Shown: positions 8,394 to 17,635 of the stretch, piece by piece | How positions within the stretch are numbered: the stretch's first letter is position 1 | Layout: every line of letters starts with the position of its first letter | Assembly: GCF_001905725.1 (NCBI RefSeq) | Contig: NZ_LIWB01000001.1 | Span: forward strand, 248,001-312,000 | Direction: 5' to 3' | Source: Streptomyces sp. CB02400 | Lineage (GTDB): Bacteria; Actinomycetota; Actinomycetes; Streptomycetales; Streptomycetaceae | Length of the DNA stretch: 64,000 nt | Position numbers and translations under genes: made by a program | Notes under the pieces: generated by a model | What the model was told of the DNA's origin: nothing | Seen by the model: the letters and a program-made list of their open reading frames with translations, nothing else | Database searches by the model: none

Positions 8394-9611
8394 CTAGAGG
8401 TACGACGTGATCACCACGACCGAGACGAGTTCGCCGGCGGCGGAGCGGCCGAGCCATACCGGCCACGTCCCGTCGCCCCCGGTGCAGAACGACACCAGGT
8501 CGCTTCCCGTCGCCTCGTCGACGGCGTGTATGTGGCCGTCGCCGACGGACACGCACGCGTCGCCGTCCTGCTCCTCGTAGTAGCGCCTGACCTTCCCGGA
8601 CAGCGTCTCCCAGGCCGCGGCGTCCGCGAAGCAGCCGGCGGCCCCGTCGGTGCCGAAGCCGTAGGCGTGGCCGTCGAGGAGCAGACGGGGGTCCTCGCCC
8701 TCGCTCAGCGCCAACTCCCAGGTGACGGCGGGCTCGTCCCGGATCAGCAGGCGCACGACGGGCTCCTCGGTGACCGGGAACCGCTCCTCGCCGTACGTGC
8801 CCTCGCCGACGATCACGGCCGTCTCCAGCGCGTACTCGCCGGGGGGTACGCGCTCGGTGAGTTCCCGGGGCTCCTTGTCGAGGGGGTCCGAGACGGCCAG
8901 GCGCCCGGTCGGGATCCGCACCATGGCGATGTGCCGGGGTTCGGCCGTCTCCGTGTTCTCCCAGGGCTCCATGGGGAAGGAGTTCCCCGGCTGGAAGAGG
9001 TCGGCGACCGCCAACTCCATGCGCCGGGGCTCCGGCGGGTGCCACAACGACGCGTCGCCCGCGAAAGCCGCCTCCGGTGCGGTGACGTCATGGGGTGCGG
9101 TCCCGTCCGACGGCCGGGACGCGTCGGCCGCCCGGACTCCGAACTCCGACCGGTCGTGCCACCGCCGCTCCTCCGGCATATCGGCCAGGGTGTGGAACGA
9201 CCCGCCCTTGTCACCACGCTCTTCCAGGATCTTCCTGCCCCTGTGATCGGGGTAGAGCTCCACCGTGAGCCGCCAGGCGTCGGGCGCCAGGTCCGGCTGC
9301 TCCGGTGCGGCGTACCGTCGTTCCACGTACCGCCGCAGGAACAGACGGTCGTCCTCCAGCAGCCGGAGGTCGACGTCGTGGGTCCGTCGTCCCAGCTCGT
9401 CGTAGGCCCACTGCCCGACGAAGTGGTCACGCCAGGCGATGAGATGCACTTCCGCGGGGACCGCGCGCCCCGGGGCCCGGTGCAGCACCACGTAGGGCTC
9501 CCCGGCCCCGTCCCGTTCCTCCGCCTGCGCCCGCGTCAGCGGCCTGAACGCGCGCCGGGCAACGGCGTCCCAGCCCTCGGCGTAGGAAACCGCCACCGTG
9601 TCCTTGCCCAT
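8394..9611 (-). CDS. DUF4241 family protein
   Basis: The 405-residue product starts at the ATG at 9611, preceded by GGAGGGG; the open frame extends further but only through the promoter region. It resembles DUF4241 proteins of actinomycetes: the central block PRHIAMVRIPTGRLAVSDP, then PPGEYALETAVI, and the C-terminal stretch with AAAWETLSGKVRRYYEE and a GTWPVWLGR motif. No signal peptide or membrane segment is visible. The family has no assigned biochemical role, although relatives are often found among contact-dependent toxin/immunity sets. The gene stands alone and has its own promoter candidate at 9680-9702. Confidence 0.8.
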   Translation of the reverse strand: MGKDTVAVSYAEGWDAVARRAFRPLTRAQAEERDGAGEPYVVLHRAPGRAVPAEVHLIAWRDHFVGQWAYDELGRRTHDVDLRLLEDDRLFLRRYVERRYAAPEQPDLAPDAWRLTVELYPDHRGRKILEERGDKGGSFHTLADMPEERRWHDRSEFGVRAADASRPSDGTAPHDVTAPEAAFAGDASLWHPPEPRRMELAVADLFQPGNSFPMEPWENTETAEPRHIAMVRIPTGRLAVSDPLDKEPRELTERVPPGEYALETAVIVGEGTYGEERFPVTEEPVVRLLIRDEPAVTWELALSEGEDPRLLLDGHAYGFGTDGAAGCFADAAAWETLSGKVRRYYEEQDGDACVSVGDGHIHAVDEATGSDLVSFCTGGDGTWPVWLGRSAAGELVSVVVITSYL

Positions 9612-9672
9612 GCCCCGCCCCTCCGGCCCGGTTCCGGCCGCCCGAGGACGAACCGCGACCTGCTGATCAATT

Positions 9673-9720
9673 CCCGGGCAGCCTAATCCCCGCCTACGAC
9701 AACGGCTCCGGCCGCGGTGA
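9673..9720. repeat. Intergenic 48-bp block, copy 1 of 2
   Basis: The block around CCCCGCCTACGACA recurs at 20409-20457 in the same orientation. The central 17 bases, ATCCCCGCCTACGACA plus flanks, are nearly unchanged; a few substitutions and one single-base indel separate the copies. It contains the promoter candidate at 9680-9702. Confidence 0.65.
9680..9702 (-). promoter_or_regulatory. PafBC-like promoter candidate for the DUF4241 gene
   Basis: On the minus strand the sequence reads TTGTCGTAG, eight bases, then TAGGCT. This is close to the RecA-independent DNA-damage promoter known from mycobacteria (TTGTCRGTG-N8-TANNNT): 7 of 9 positions plus a perfect -10. It predicts a transcript start about 62 bases upstream of the DUF4241 ATG. 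Confidence 0.45.
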
Positions 9721-9915
9721 CGCAGGCATCGGCAACGCGATCGGGGTGAGGGGGCGGCCGACGTGTCTACCGCCGCGCCCCTGCGCGACCCGTGCTTCCG
9801 GTTCATTCCATCAGGCATGACGGGGCCGTTCTCCCTGCGCCGCGGTCTCCGCTCCCCGAGGATCGCCCTGCGGCGGACGCAGTCGTGGAGCGACGGAACA
9901 GGAGAGGGGGACGGC

Positions 9916-10578
9916 ATGCATCTGACTCCGCACGAGCAGGAGCGCCTGCTGGTCCATGTGGCGGCGGATGTCGCCCGGCGGCGCCGTGAGCGCGGGCTGT
10001 TGCTGAACTATCCCGAGGTGATGGCGCTGTTGACGGCACACGTCTACGAGGAGGCGCGGGCCGGGGAGACGGTCGACTCGGTGATGGAGTCCGGGCGCCA
10101 TGTGCTGCGGCGCGACGAAGTCATGGACGGCGTACCGGAGATGGTCACCAACGTCCAGGTCGAGGCGACGTTCCCGGACGGGACGAAGCTGGTGACCATC
10201 CACGACCCGTTCGACGAGGCGGACACCGAGGTGGACGTCCATCCGGGGAAGCGGGAGCTGCTGCCGGACGAGGACGAGTACCGGGTGGCGTTCAACGTGG
10301 GCGCCACACCCGTGCCGTTGGAGGTGGCCAATCCCGAGGACCGTCCGATCCAGGTGGGCTCCCACTTCCACTTCGCGGAGGTCAACGAGGGTCTGCGCTT
10401 CACCCGTGAGGACGCCCACGGGATGCGGCTGCACATCGCCTCCGGCACCTCCGAACGGTTCGAGCCCGGCGACGCGCGCACCGTGATGCTGGTGCCCATC
10501 GCCGGGGAGCGGATCGTGCAGGGACTCCAGGCCGACAAGAGCGAAGAGGAGAAGGACCTCGATGCCCGACAGGACTGA
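9916..10578 (+). CDS. ureAB: Urease gamma/beta fusion subunit
   Basis: The 220-residue product starts at ATG 9916 with the site GGAGAGGGGG just upstream. Residues 1-100 are urease gamma ([14 protein letters not shown], then [10 protein letters not shown] and [10 protein letters not shown]). Residues about 105-210 are urease beta, including [19 protein letters not shown]. Gamma and beta are fused in the same order as in Helicobacter UreA. Together with UreC it forms the nickel enzyme that splits urea to ammonia and carbamate. The 304 bases upstream contain the DUF4241 promoter block but no further gene. Its 3' end overlaps ureC by 17 bases, so translation is coupled. Confidence 0.93.
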   Translation: MHLTPHEQERLLVHVAADVARRRRERGLLLNYPEVMALLTAHVYEEARAGETVDSVMESGRHVLRRDEVMDGVPEMVTNVQVEATFPDGTKLVTIHDPFDEADTEVDVHPGKRELLPDEDEYRVAFNVGATPVPLEVANPEDRPIQVGSHFHFAEVNEGLRFTREDAHGMRLHIASGTSERFEPGDARTVMLVPIAGERIVQGLQADKSEEEKDLDARQD

Positions 10579-12409
10579 GAACGAGAACGCGAAGCCCTGG
10601 GAGCCGCTGACGCGCTCCCGCTACGCCGACCTGTACGGGCCCACCACCGGGGACCGGATCCGGCTCGCCGACACCAACCTCCGGCTGAGGATCGACGCGG
10701 ACTGGTGCGGCGGGCCCGGCCGCAGCGGCGACGAGATGGTCTTCGGCGGCGGCAAGGTGATCCGCGAGTCCATGGGGCAGTCGCACATCCCGCGCGACCA
10801 TGAGCGCAAGCCGGTGGACACGGTGATCACCGGGGCGCTGATCCTGGACCACTGGGGCGTGGTCAAGGCCGACGTCGGGCTGCGCGACGGCCGGATCCAG
10901 GCGATCGGCAAGGCGTACAACCCCGAGACCATGACGCCGCCCGGCAACACCGACCCGCGCGCGTCGTCCTTCGTCGTGGGACCCGAGACGGAGGTGATCT
11001 CCGGCCAGGGACGCATCCTGACCGCCGGCGGCGTCGACACGCACGTGCACTTCCTGTGCCCCGGCCAGATCCACGAGGCCCTCGCGTCGGGCGTGACCAC
11101 CCTGATCGGCGGCGGCACCGGCCCCGCCGAGGGCAGTACGGCCACCACCGTGACGCCCGGCAAGTGGCACATCCAGCGGACTTTCGAGGCGCTCGACGCC
11201 TTCCCGGTCAACATCGGCCTGCTCGCCAAGGGCAGCACCGTCTCCGAGAAGGCGCTGCACGACCAGGTCAAGGCCGGCGCCCTCGGCTTCAAGATCCACG
11301 AGGACTGGGGCGCGACCCCGGCCGTGATCGACGCGGCCCTGACGGTGTGCGAGGAGACCGGTGTCCAGGTCGCCCTGCACGCCGACTCCCTCAACGAGTC
11401 CGGCTTCGTGCACCACACCTTCGCCGCGACCAAGAAGAACCGCCGGACCAAGGACACCGCCGACTACCGCGGCCTGCACATCTTCCACATCGAGGGCGCC
11501 GGCGGCGGCCACGCCCCCGACATGATCAGCCTCGCGAGCAAGCCGAACGTACTGCCCGCGTCGACCAACCCCACCCGGCCCTTCACGGTCAACACCGTGA
11601 AGGAACACGTCGACATGATGATCGTCTGCCACCACCTCAACCCGGAGGTCGAGGCGGACATGGCGTTCGCCGACTCCCGGATCCGGCCCTCCACCATGGC
11701 CGCCGAGGACCTGCTGCACGACATGGGCGCCATCTCGATGATGTCCTCCGACGCCCAGGCCATGGGCCGCATCGGCGAGATGATCCTGCGGACCTGGCAG
11801 ACCGCGCACGTCATGAAGTCCCGCTACGGCCATCTGCGCGAGGACGACGCCGACGCGGACAACTTCCGGGCCCGGCGCTACGTCGCCAAGTACACCATCA
11901 ACCCCGCCGTCACCCACGGCATCGACCACGAGGTCGGTTCCGTCGAGGACGGCAAACTCGCCGACCTGGTCCTGTGGGAGCCGAAGTTCTTCGGCGTGAA
12001 ACCCCACATGGTCATCAAGGGCGGCCAGATCGCCTACGCGCAGATCGGCGACGCCAACGCCTCCATCCCCACCCCGCAGCCCTATCTGCCGCGCCCGGTC
12101 TGGGGCTCCCAGGGCCGGGCCCCGGCGGCGAACTCCTTCAACTTCGTCGCCGAGGCCGCCCTCGACGGCGAACTCTCCCGGACCGGACTGCTCAAGCCGC
12201 TGCGCGCGATCCGCTCCACCCGGGGCGTCACCAAGGCCGACATGGTGCACAACAACGGGCTGCCGGAGATCGACATCGACCCCGACACCTTCGACGTCAC
12301 CATCGGCGGCGCCACCACCTCCGACGTCCGCACCAGCGTCGACGGACACGAGGTCGGACGGAACTACGCGACGGAACTCCCCCTGGCCCAGCGGTACTTC
12401 CTGTTCTGA
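10562..12409 (+). CDS. ureC: Urease alpha (catalytic) subunit, divergent long form
   Basis: The 615-residue protein is longer than usual (about 570). The nickel and active-site residues are in place: HVHF early, the carbamylated Lys in GFKIHEDWG, His in [13 protein letters not shown], His in [13 protein letters not shown], the flap Cys-His in IVCHHLNP, and Asp in [12 protein letters not shown]. Extra length comes from small insertions, for example around [33 protein letters not shown] and [14 protein letters not shown]. Canonical positions next to the active site also differ (HADSLN for HTDTLN, HIEG for HTEG). It is probably an active urease of the second, divergent actinomycete type, but activity is inferred. 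The start follows a GGACCTCG ribosome site inside ureAB. Confidence 0.93.
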   Translation: MPDRTENENAKPWEPLTRSRYADLYGPTTGDRIRLADTNLRLRIDADWCGGPGRSGDEMVFGGGKVIRESMGQSHIPRDHERKPVDTVITGALILDHWGVVKADVGLRDGRIQAIGKAYNPETMTPPGNTDPRASSFVVGPETEVISGQGRILTAGGVDTHVHFLCPGQIHEALASGVTTLIGGGTGPAEGSTATTVTPGKWHIQRTFEALDAFPVNIGLLAKGSTVSEKALHDQVKAGALGFKIHEDWGATPAVIDAALTVCEETGVQVALHADSLNESGFVHHTFAATKKNRRTKDTADYRGLHIFHIEGAGGGHAPDMISLASKPNVLPASTNPTRPFTVNTVKEHVDMMIVCHHLNPEVEADMAFADSRIRPSTMAAEDLLHDMGAISMMSSDAQAMGRIGEMILRTWQTAHVMKSRYGHLREDDADADNFRARRYVAKYTINPAVTHGIDHEVGSVEDGKLADLVLWEPKFFGVKPHMVIKGGQIAYAQIGDANASIPTPQPYLPRPVWGSQGRAPAANSFNFVAEAALDGELSRTGLLKPLRAIRSTRGVTKADMVHNNGLPEIDIDPDTFDVTIGGATTSDVRTSVDGHEVGRNYATELPLAQRYFLF

Positions 12410-12453
12410 TCCCCGGCCGGGGCCGGCCCCGGACCTCATGCGAAAGGCGGGCC

Positions 12454-13128
12454 ATGAGCCGCACCGCCCTGCTCCTCCTGGCCGACGGCCGCTTCCCCGC
12501 CGGCGGGCACGCCCACTCCGGCGGGATGGAGGCCGCCGTCGCCTCCGGAAGCGTCCACGACACGGCCGGACTGGAGGCGTTCTGCCGCGGGCGGCTGCAC
12601 ACCGCCGGACTGACCGCCGCCGGTCTCGCCGCCGCGGCCGCCACCGGACACGACCCCCTCGCCCTGGACGAGGCAGCCGACACCCGCACCCCCGCACCGG
12701 CCCTGCGCCGCGTCGCCCGCCGCCTCGGCCGGCAACTGATGCGCGCCGCCCGCGCCACCTGGCCCAGTACCGAACTCGACCACCTCGCCCACCACCGCCC
12801 CCAGGGCGCCCACCAGCCGGTCGTCCTCGGCGTCACGGCCCGCGCCGCCGGCCTCACCCCGCTCGACGCCGCCCACGCCGCCGCCTACGACAGCGTCGGC
12901 GGCCCGGCGACCGCGGCGGTACGCCTGCTGAGCCTCGACCCGTTCGAGGCCACCGCGGTCCTGGCACGGCTCGCCGAGGAGTGCGACACCGTCGCCGGTG
13001 CCGCGGCCCGCGCGGCGGAGCGCGTGGCCGTCGAGGGCGTCACCGTCCTGCCCGCCGCGTCCGCCCCGCTGCTGGACATCACCGGCGAGCAGCACGCCGC
13101 CCGTCCCGTCCGCCTCTTCGCCTCCTGA
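12454..13128 (+). CDS. ureF: Urease accessory protein UreF
   Basis: The 224-residue, mostly helical protein begins [21 protein letters not shown], the characteristic UreF opening ([15 protein letters not shown]). UreF acts with UreD and UreG to open the apo-urease so that CO2 and nickel reach the active site. The ATG at 12454 follows AAAGGCGG. It lies 44 bases after ureC in the same operon. The C-terminal helix ends with [20 protein letters not shown], the usual tail that contacts UreG. Confidence 0.92.
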   Translation: MSRTALLLLADGRFPAGGHAHSGGMEAAVASGSVHDTAGLEAFCRGRLHTAGLTAAGLAAAAATGHDPLALDEAADTRTPAPALRRVARRLGRQLMRAARATWPSTELDHLAHHRPQGAHQPVVLGVTARAAGLTPLDAAHAAAYDSVGGPATAAVRLLSLDPFEATAVLARLAEECDTVAGAAARAAERVAVEGVTVLPAASAPLLDITGEQHAARPVRLFAS

Positions 13129-13163
13129 CCCGCCCGCCCGCACCGCACCGCCCTGGAGCCCCC

Positions 13164-13855
<692 letters not shown>

Positions 13856-13859
<4 letters not shown>

Positions 13860-14695
13860 CGGCCGCCGCCGCCCAGACCCCGGCCGGGGACCTTCCGAAG
13901 CCCCGCCCCCACCCCGCCGGCGTCCGCGCCACCGCCCGGCTGAGGGCCACCCACAACGGCCGCGCCACGACACTCCCCCTCCTGCACAGCGACGGCCCCT
14001 TCCACCTGCGCCGGCTGCGGCCCCGCGGGGAGCGGGCACGGGTCTGCGTGCTCGGCGCGATGAGCGCACCGCTCGGCGGGGACAGACTCGCGCTCGACAT
14101 CACCGCCGAGGCGCACACCCGGCTGGAGGTGACCACGTCCGCCGCCACCATCGCCCTGCGCGGCTCCACCACGGACCCCGCCACCTACGACGTACGGCTC
14201 ACCGTAGGCGAACACGCGTCACTGAACTGGCTGCCCCAGCCGCTGATCAGCGCGCGGGGCAGCACCCTGCACCAGACGTACGAGGTGGACCTCGCCAAAA
14301 CCTCCCGGCTCCTGCTGCGCGAGGAGCAACTCCTCGGACGCACCGCCGAACCCTCGGGCCACCTGTCCACCCGCCTGACCGTACGACGCGACGGCCGCCC
14401 GGTCCTCGACCAGCACACCGTCTACGGGGCCCCGGCCCCGGCGTGGGACGGCCCCGCCGTACTGGGCGGCCACCGGGCGACCGGCCAGCTCCTCCTCGTC
14501 GCCCCCGAACCGGTGCCGCTCCCGGAGCCCGTCCTCCTCGGCGAACCGGAACGGGGCCACTGCGTACTGGCGCCGCTCGCCGAAGGCACGGCACTCCTCG
14601 CCACCGCCGTCGCCCCGACCCCGACCCGGCTCCGCGACCTCCTCGACACCGCGCTCGCACACGTCTCCGACGCGGCGACGTCGCCCTCGAGGTGA
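13856..14695 (+). CDS. ureD: Urease accessory protein UreD
   Basis: The 279-residue product shows the UreD pattern: [19 protein letters not shown] near the N-terminus, [11 protein letters not shown], the [11 protein letters not shown] strand and [14 protein letters not shown]. UreD is the scaffold that joins urease to UreF-UreG. GTG at 13856 overlaps the ureG stop. This closes the ureAB-C-F-G-D operon. No ureE is present, which is common in Streptomyces, so UreG or another protein must supply the nickel-chaperone step. Confidence 0.9.
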
Positions 14696-14746
14696 GAACG
14701 TCACGCCGAGCACGCCGATCTCATCGACGAACTTCCAGTCGTCCTG

Positions 14747-15406
14747 CTACGCGGCGGCGCGGCGGGAGCCGGCCGAGGCCATGCCGAGCCATGTGTGGGG
14801 GTTGCCCTCCCAGCACCAGCCGAGTTTGGGAGCGTGCCGGCTGATCCAGATCGCCGGGACGCGGCGGTCGCCGGAGCGTGAACCGCCGAGGGAGAAGCAC
14901 TTGTTCTTGACCAGGATCTCGGGGAAGTGGGTGATCAACGCGATCCCCTCCTCGATGGTGAGCGGGGTGCGTCCCCTGGCGGCGATGGTGTCCATGGCGT
15001 CTTTGGGCACGGCACCGCAGAACTCCTCCCCGCGCTCGATGTCGAACAGCAGGTAGGCACGCCGGTCGGGGAGGCCGGTCTCCTTGACGGTGACGAACCG
15101 TTCGAGGGCGCCGGGCTCGAAGGACCGGTCCACGAAACCGGGCTGGGTCTTTCCGCGGAGGGTGGTGCGCGCCATCGTCTGCTCGATCGGGACGACTTCC
15201 CGGGTGACCACGAGCAGGAAGGGCACGCGCCCGGTGCCCGGCGCCCATGTGCCGTGTCCGATGCCGGTGACGAGGTCGCGCAGGGGTGAGACCAGGGCGG
15301 TGAACTGTTCCGGGGTCAGGCGGGCCGTCGTCGGACGGTCCCGTTCGACGAGGTTGCGGACCTGCCGGTCGAACTCGGCGCCGGGGTCGATGGCGGTGTG
15401 TGTCAT
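14747..15406 (-). CDS. DUF5701 family protein
   Basis: The 219-residue soluble protein matches the DUF5701 family: FLLVVTREVVPIEQTMARTT, then GFVDRSFEPGALERFV, LFDIERGEEFCGAVPKDAM, and a C-terminal block with KCFSLGGSRSGDRRVPAIW. The ATG at 15406 follows GAGAGGA. The function is unknown. It is convergent with ureD (51 bases between stops) and lies downstream of vgb on the same strand after 181 bases, so it may have its own promoter. Confidence 0.78.
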   Translation of the reverse strand: MTHTAIDPGAEFDRQVRNLVERDRPTTARLTPEQFTALVSPLRDLVTGIGHGTWAPGTGRVPFLLVVTREVVPIEQTMARTTLRGKTQPGFVDRSFEPGALERFVTVKETGLPDRRAYLLFDIERGEEFCGAVPKDAMDTIAARGRTPLTIEEGIALITHFPEILVKNKCFSLGGSRSGDRRVPAIWISRHAPKLGWCWEGNPHTWLGMASAGSRRAAA

Positions 15407-15587
15407 GGTGTCCTCTCGGGCGGTTCGGGTCACGGACAGGGCTTGGCGATCATCGGCGAATTGCGGCAGTACGCCCTCGGGGAGTTCGGACAACTCGCGG
15501 AAGAACCGGGGAACCGGTCCGGCTCCTCGCGGTTCCGGGCGGGGACGATCGTGTGGCCGAACGCCACGGGCGAGGTTCTCTCCTGGG

Positions 15588-16478
15588 TCAGGGCAGCGGT
15601 TTCGGGGTGATACGGGCGAGGGCGCCGGTCTCCAGCGCCGTCCACACGGCGCCGTCGGGGCCGAGGGTGATGCCGTGCGGCTCCGAGCCGGACGTGGGCA
15701 GGTCGTGCACCTCGATCACGCCCTCGGTGGTGATGGAGCCGACACGGTTGCCGCCCCACTCCGTGAACCACAGGACGCCGTCGGCGCCCGTCGTGATGGC
15801 GTGCGGCCGGCCGGCGCGGTCGGGCAGCGGGAACTCCCTGACCTCGCCCCCGGTGGTGATGCGGCCGATGTGGCCGGCGGCGATCGCGACGTACCAGACG
15901 GCGTCGTCGGGACCGAGGGCGATGCCGACCGGTGCGGAGGCCGCGGTGGGCAGCGGGTGGACGGTGACCGTGCCGTCGGTGCCGATCCGGCCGATCGCGT
16001 CGGCCTGGTTCATGGTGAACCACATCCCGCCGTCCGGTCCCGCGGTGATCGCGGACGGGAACGCGCCGGTGGCCGGGAGCGGGAACTCGGTGACCTCACC
16101 GCCGGTGGTGATGCGGCCGATGCGGTCGGCGGTGGTCTCGGTGAACCACAGCGCCCCGTCGGGCCCCGCCGCGATGCCGAACGGCCCGCACTCCGCGGTG
16201 GGCAACGGGAACTCCGCGACGGCGCCGTCGGTGGTGATCCGGCCGATGCGGTGGGCCCGGTACTCGGTGAACCACAGGGCGCCGTCCGGTCCGGTGGTGA
16301 TGATCGTCGGCCCGCAGTCGGGGTCGAGCCGGTGGCTCTCCGGTTCGGTGCCGGGCACGAGCCGGCCGATCCGGCCACTGTGGACCAGGGTGTACCACAG
16401 CGCGCCGTCCGGGCCGGTGGTGACCGCGTACGGTCCGCCGCCGCCCACGGGGTGTTCCTCGATCGACACGTCTGTCAT
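15588..16478 (-). CDS. vgb: Virginiamycin B (streptogramin B) lyase
   Basis: The 296-residue protein is a seven-bladed beta-propeller whose blades repeat [10 protein letters not shown] and RIGRITTDG. Its length equals that of characterised Vgb (about 299). Residues known to be catalytic or Mg-binding in Vgb have counterparts: Tyr17 in GPYAVT, His226 in RPHAIT, Glu266 and His268 in SEPHGIT, and Glu283 near the end. Vgb opens the ring of type B streptogramins at the ester bond by beta-elimination, without hydrolysis. The ATG overlaps the vat stop by four bases (ATGA), and the gene is the last of a three-gene operon. Some propeller relatives are not resistance enzymes, but the adjacency to vat makes the assignment strong. 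Confidence 0.87.
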   Translation of the reverse strand: MTDVSIEEHPVGGGGPYAVTTGPDGALWYTLVHSGRIGRLVPGTEPESHRLDPDCGPTIITTGPDGALWFTEYRAHRIGRITTDGAVAEFPLPTAECGPFGIAAGPDGALWFTETTADRIGRITTGGEVTEFPLPATGAFPSAITAGPDGGMWFTMNQADAIGRIGTDGTVTVHPLPTAASAPVGIALGPDDAVWYVAIAAGHIGRITTGGEVREFPLPDRAGRPHAITTGADGVLWFTEWGGNRVGSITTEGVIEVHDLPTSGSEPHGITLGPDGAVWTALETGALARITPKPLP

Positions 16479-17128
16479 GCGGTCTCCGGTCCGTGGTCGG
16501 CGGCGATGCGGGCGATGTCGGCCGGGGTGCCGGCCATGATGGTGCGGGCGTGTTCGGTGACCAGCTCCGCCGGCCAGTCCCACCAGGCGGCACGCAGGAG
16601 CCGGTCGATGTCGGCGTCGTCGAACCGCTGCCGGATCGGGCGGGCCGGATTGCCGCCGACGATCGTGTACGGCGGTACGTCCGCGGTGACGACGGCGCCG
16701 GCGGCGATGATGGCGCCGTCGCCGATGCGTACGCCGGGCATGACGGTGGACCGGTACCCGAACCAGACGTCGTTGCCGACCACGGTGTCGCCCCTGCTGG
16801 GCATGCCGGTGACGATGTCGAGGGTCCGCTCGGCCCACTCGCCGCCGAACATGGTGAACGGGAAGGCGGACACACCCATCGTCGGGTGGTCGGCGCCCGC
16901 CATCAGGAACCGGGTGCCCGTGGCGATGGCACAGTACTTGCCGATGATCAGCCGTTCCGGGCCGTAGGCGTAGAGCACGTTGTGGTGCTCGAAGCCGGTG
17001 GCGCCGTCCGGGTCGTCGTAGTAGGTGTACTCGCCCACGACGATCTTCGGCGAGCCGACCAGCGGTTTGAGGAACACCACCCGCTCATGTGCCGGCAGCG
17101 GGTGGAGGGTCATCGGATCGGGTGTCAA
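16475..17128 (-). CDS. vat: Vat-type streptogramin A O-acetyltransferase
   Basis: The 217-residue protein is a xenobiotic acetyltransferase with a left-handed beta-helix. Evidence: [25 protein letters not shown], the catalytic His in [31 protein letters not shown] and [14 protein letters not shown]. It acetylates a hydroxyl of type A streptogramins. I chose TTG at 17128: it overlaps the stop of the upstream gene (TTGA), has GGAG-GGAAG before it, and gives the PDP-containing N-terminus also found in staphylococcal VatA. ATG at 17113 is the alternative but has no ribosome site. With Vgb it would inactivate both streptogramin components. Confidence 0.88.
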   Translation of the reverse strand: MTPDPMTLHPLPAHERVVFLKPLVGSPKIVVGEYTYYDDPDGATGFEHHNVLYAYGPERLIIGKYCAIATGTRFLMAGADHPTMGVSAFPFTMFGGEWAERTLDIVTGMPSRGDTVVGNDVWFGYRSTVMPGVRIGDGAIIAAGAVVTADVPPYTIVGGNPARPIRQRFDDADIDRLLRAAWWDWPAELVTEHARTIMAGTPADIARIAADHGPETA

Positions 17129-17511
17129 CTTCCAGCTCCTGGTGAAGTGGTGACCGCGGGGACGGGGTCGAGGAAGCCGTAGACGCGGCGCAGCCGGGAC
17201 CGCTCGGCGACCATGACGGCGAGTCCGACGATCACGGCAGGGCCGCCGGCCGGCGCCAGTTCCCAGGCGAGGCGGGCCACGTCGTGGTGGCCGTCGACCT
17301 TCCCGGCCGGCCGGTACACCAGGCCCGGGAACTGCCGCTGGGCCGTGGCCACCACGTCCTCGATGGCGTCGCGGCCCTCGGCCGTCACGATCGGATCGAC
17401 GTAACCGGCGTCGTCGGTCCACAGTTCGTCGACGAGCGCCCGGCGCCTGGCCGGGTCGCGCTCGTTCCAACTCGCCAGGTACCGCCTGGCCAGCTCTTCG
17501 AAGCCGGACAT
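17125..17511 (-). CDS. SnoaL-like / NTF2-fold protein
   Basis: The 128-residue single-domain protein has the SnoaL-like opening [19 protein letters not shown], then DDAGYVDPI and GRDAIEDVV, and a beta-sheet half with [18 protein letters not shown]. Members are small cone-shaped cyclases, isomerases or ligand-binding proteins, so no reaction can be given. The ATG at 17511 follows GGAGGGAGA. It is the first gene of the operon with vat and vgb and reads divergently from the LAL regulator across 123 bases. It may bind or modify an antibiotic, or simply be carried along. Confidence 0.8.
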   Translation of the reverse strand: MSGFEELARRYLASWNERDPARRRALVDELWTDDAGYVDPIVTAEGRDAIEDVVATAQRQFPGLVYRPAGKVDGHHDVARLAWELAPAGGPAVIVGLAVMVAERSRLRRVYGFLDPVPAVTTSPGAGS

Positions 17512-17622
17512 GGTCGATCTCCCTCCGCCGCCGTGCTCTGTTCCACCACGCTAGGGCCGGGGGCCGGGAGCGGAATCCGTCACGCCCCGGCAATCCGGCC
17601 CGGGATCGCCGGCTGGCTTAAG

Positions 17623-17635
17623 TACGCTCGCCACG
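17623..17635 (+). promoter_or_regulatory. Predicted -10 element for a leaderless LAL-regulator transcript
   Basis: TACGCT at 17623-17628 ends six bases before the GTG start at 17635, and no ribosome site is visible. This spacing predicts that transcription starts at the GTG itself, as for many Streptomyces regulators. Confidence 0.45.
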
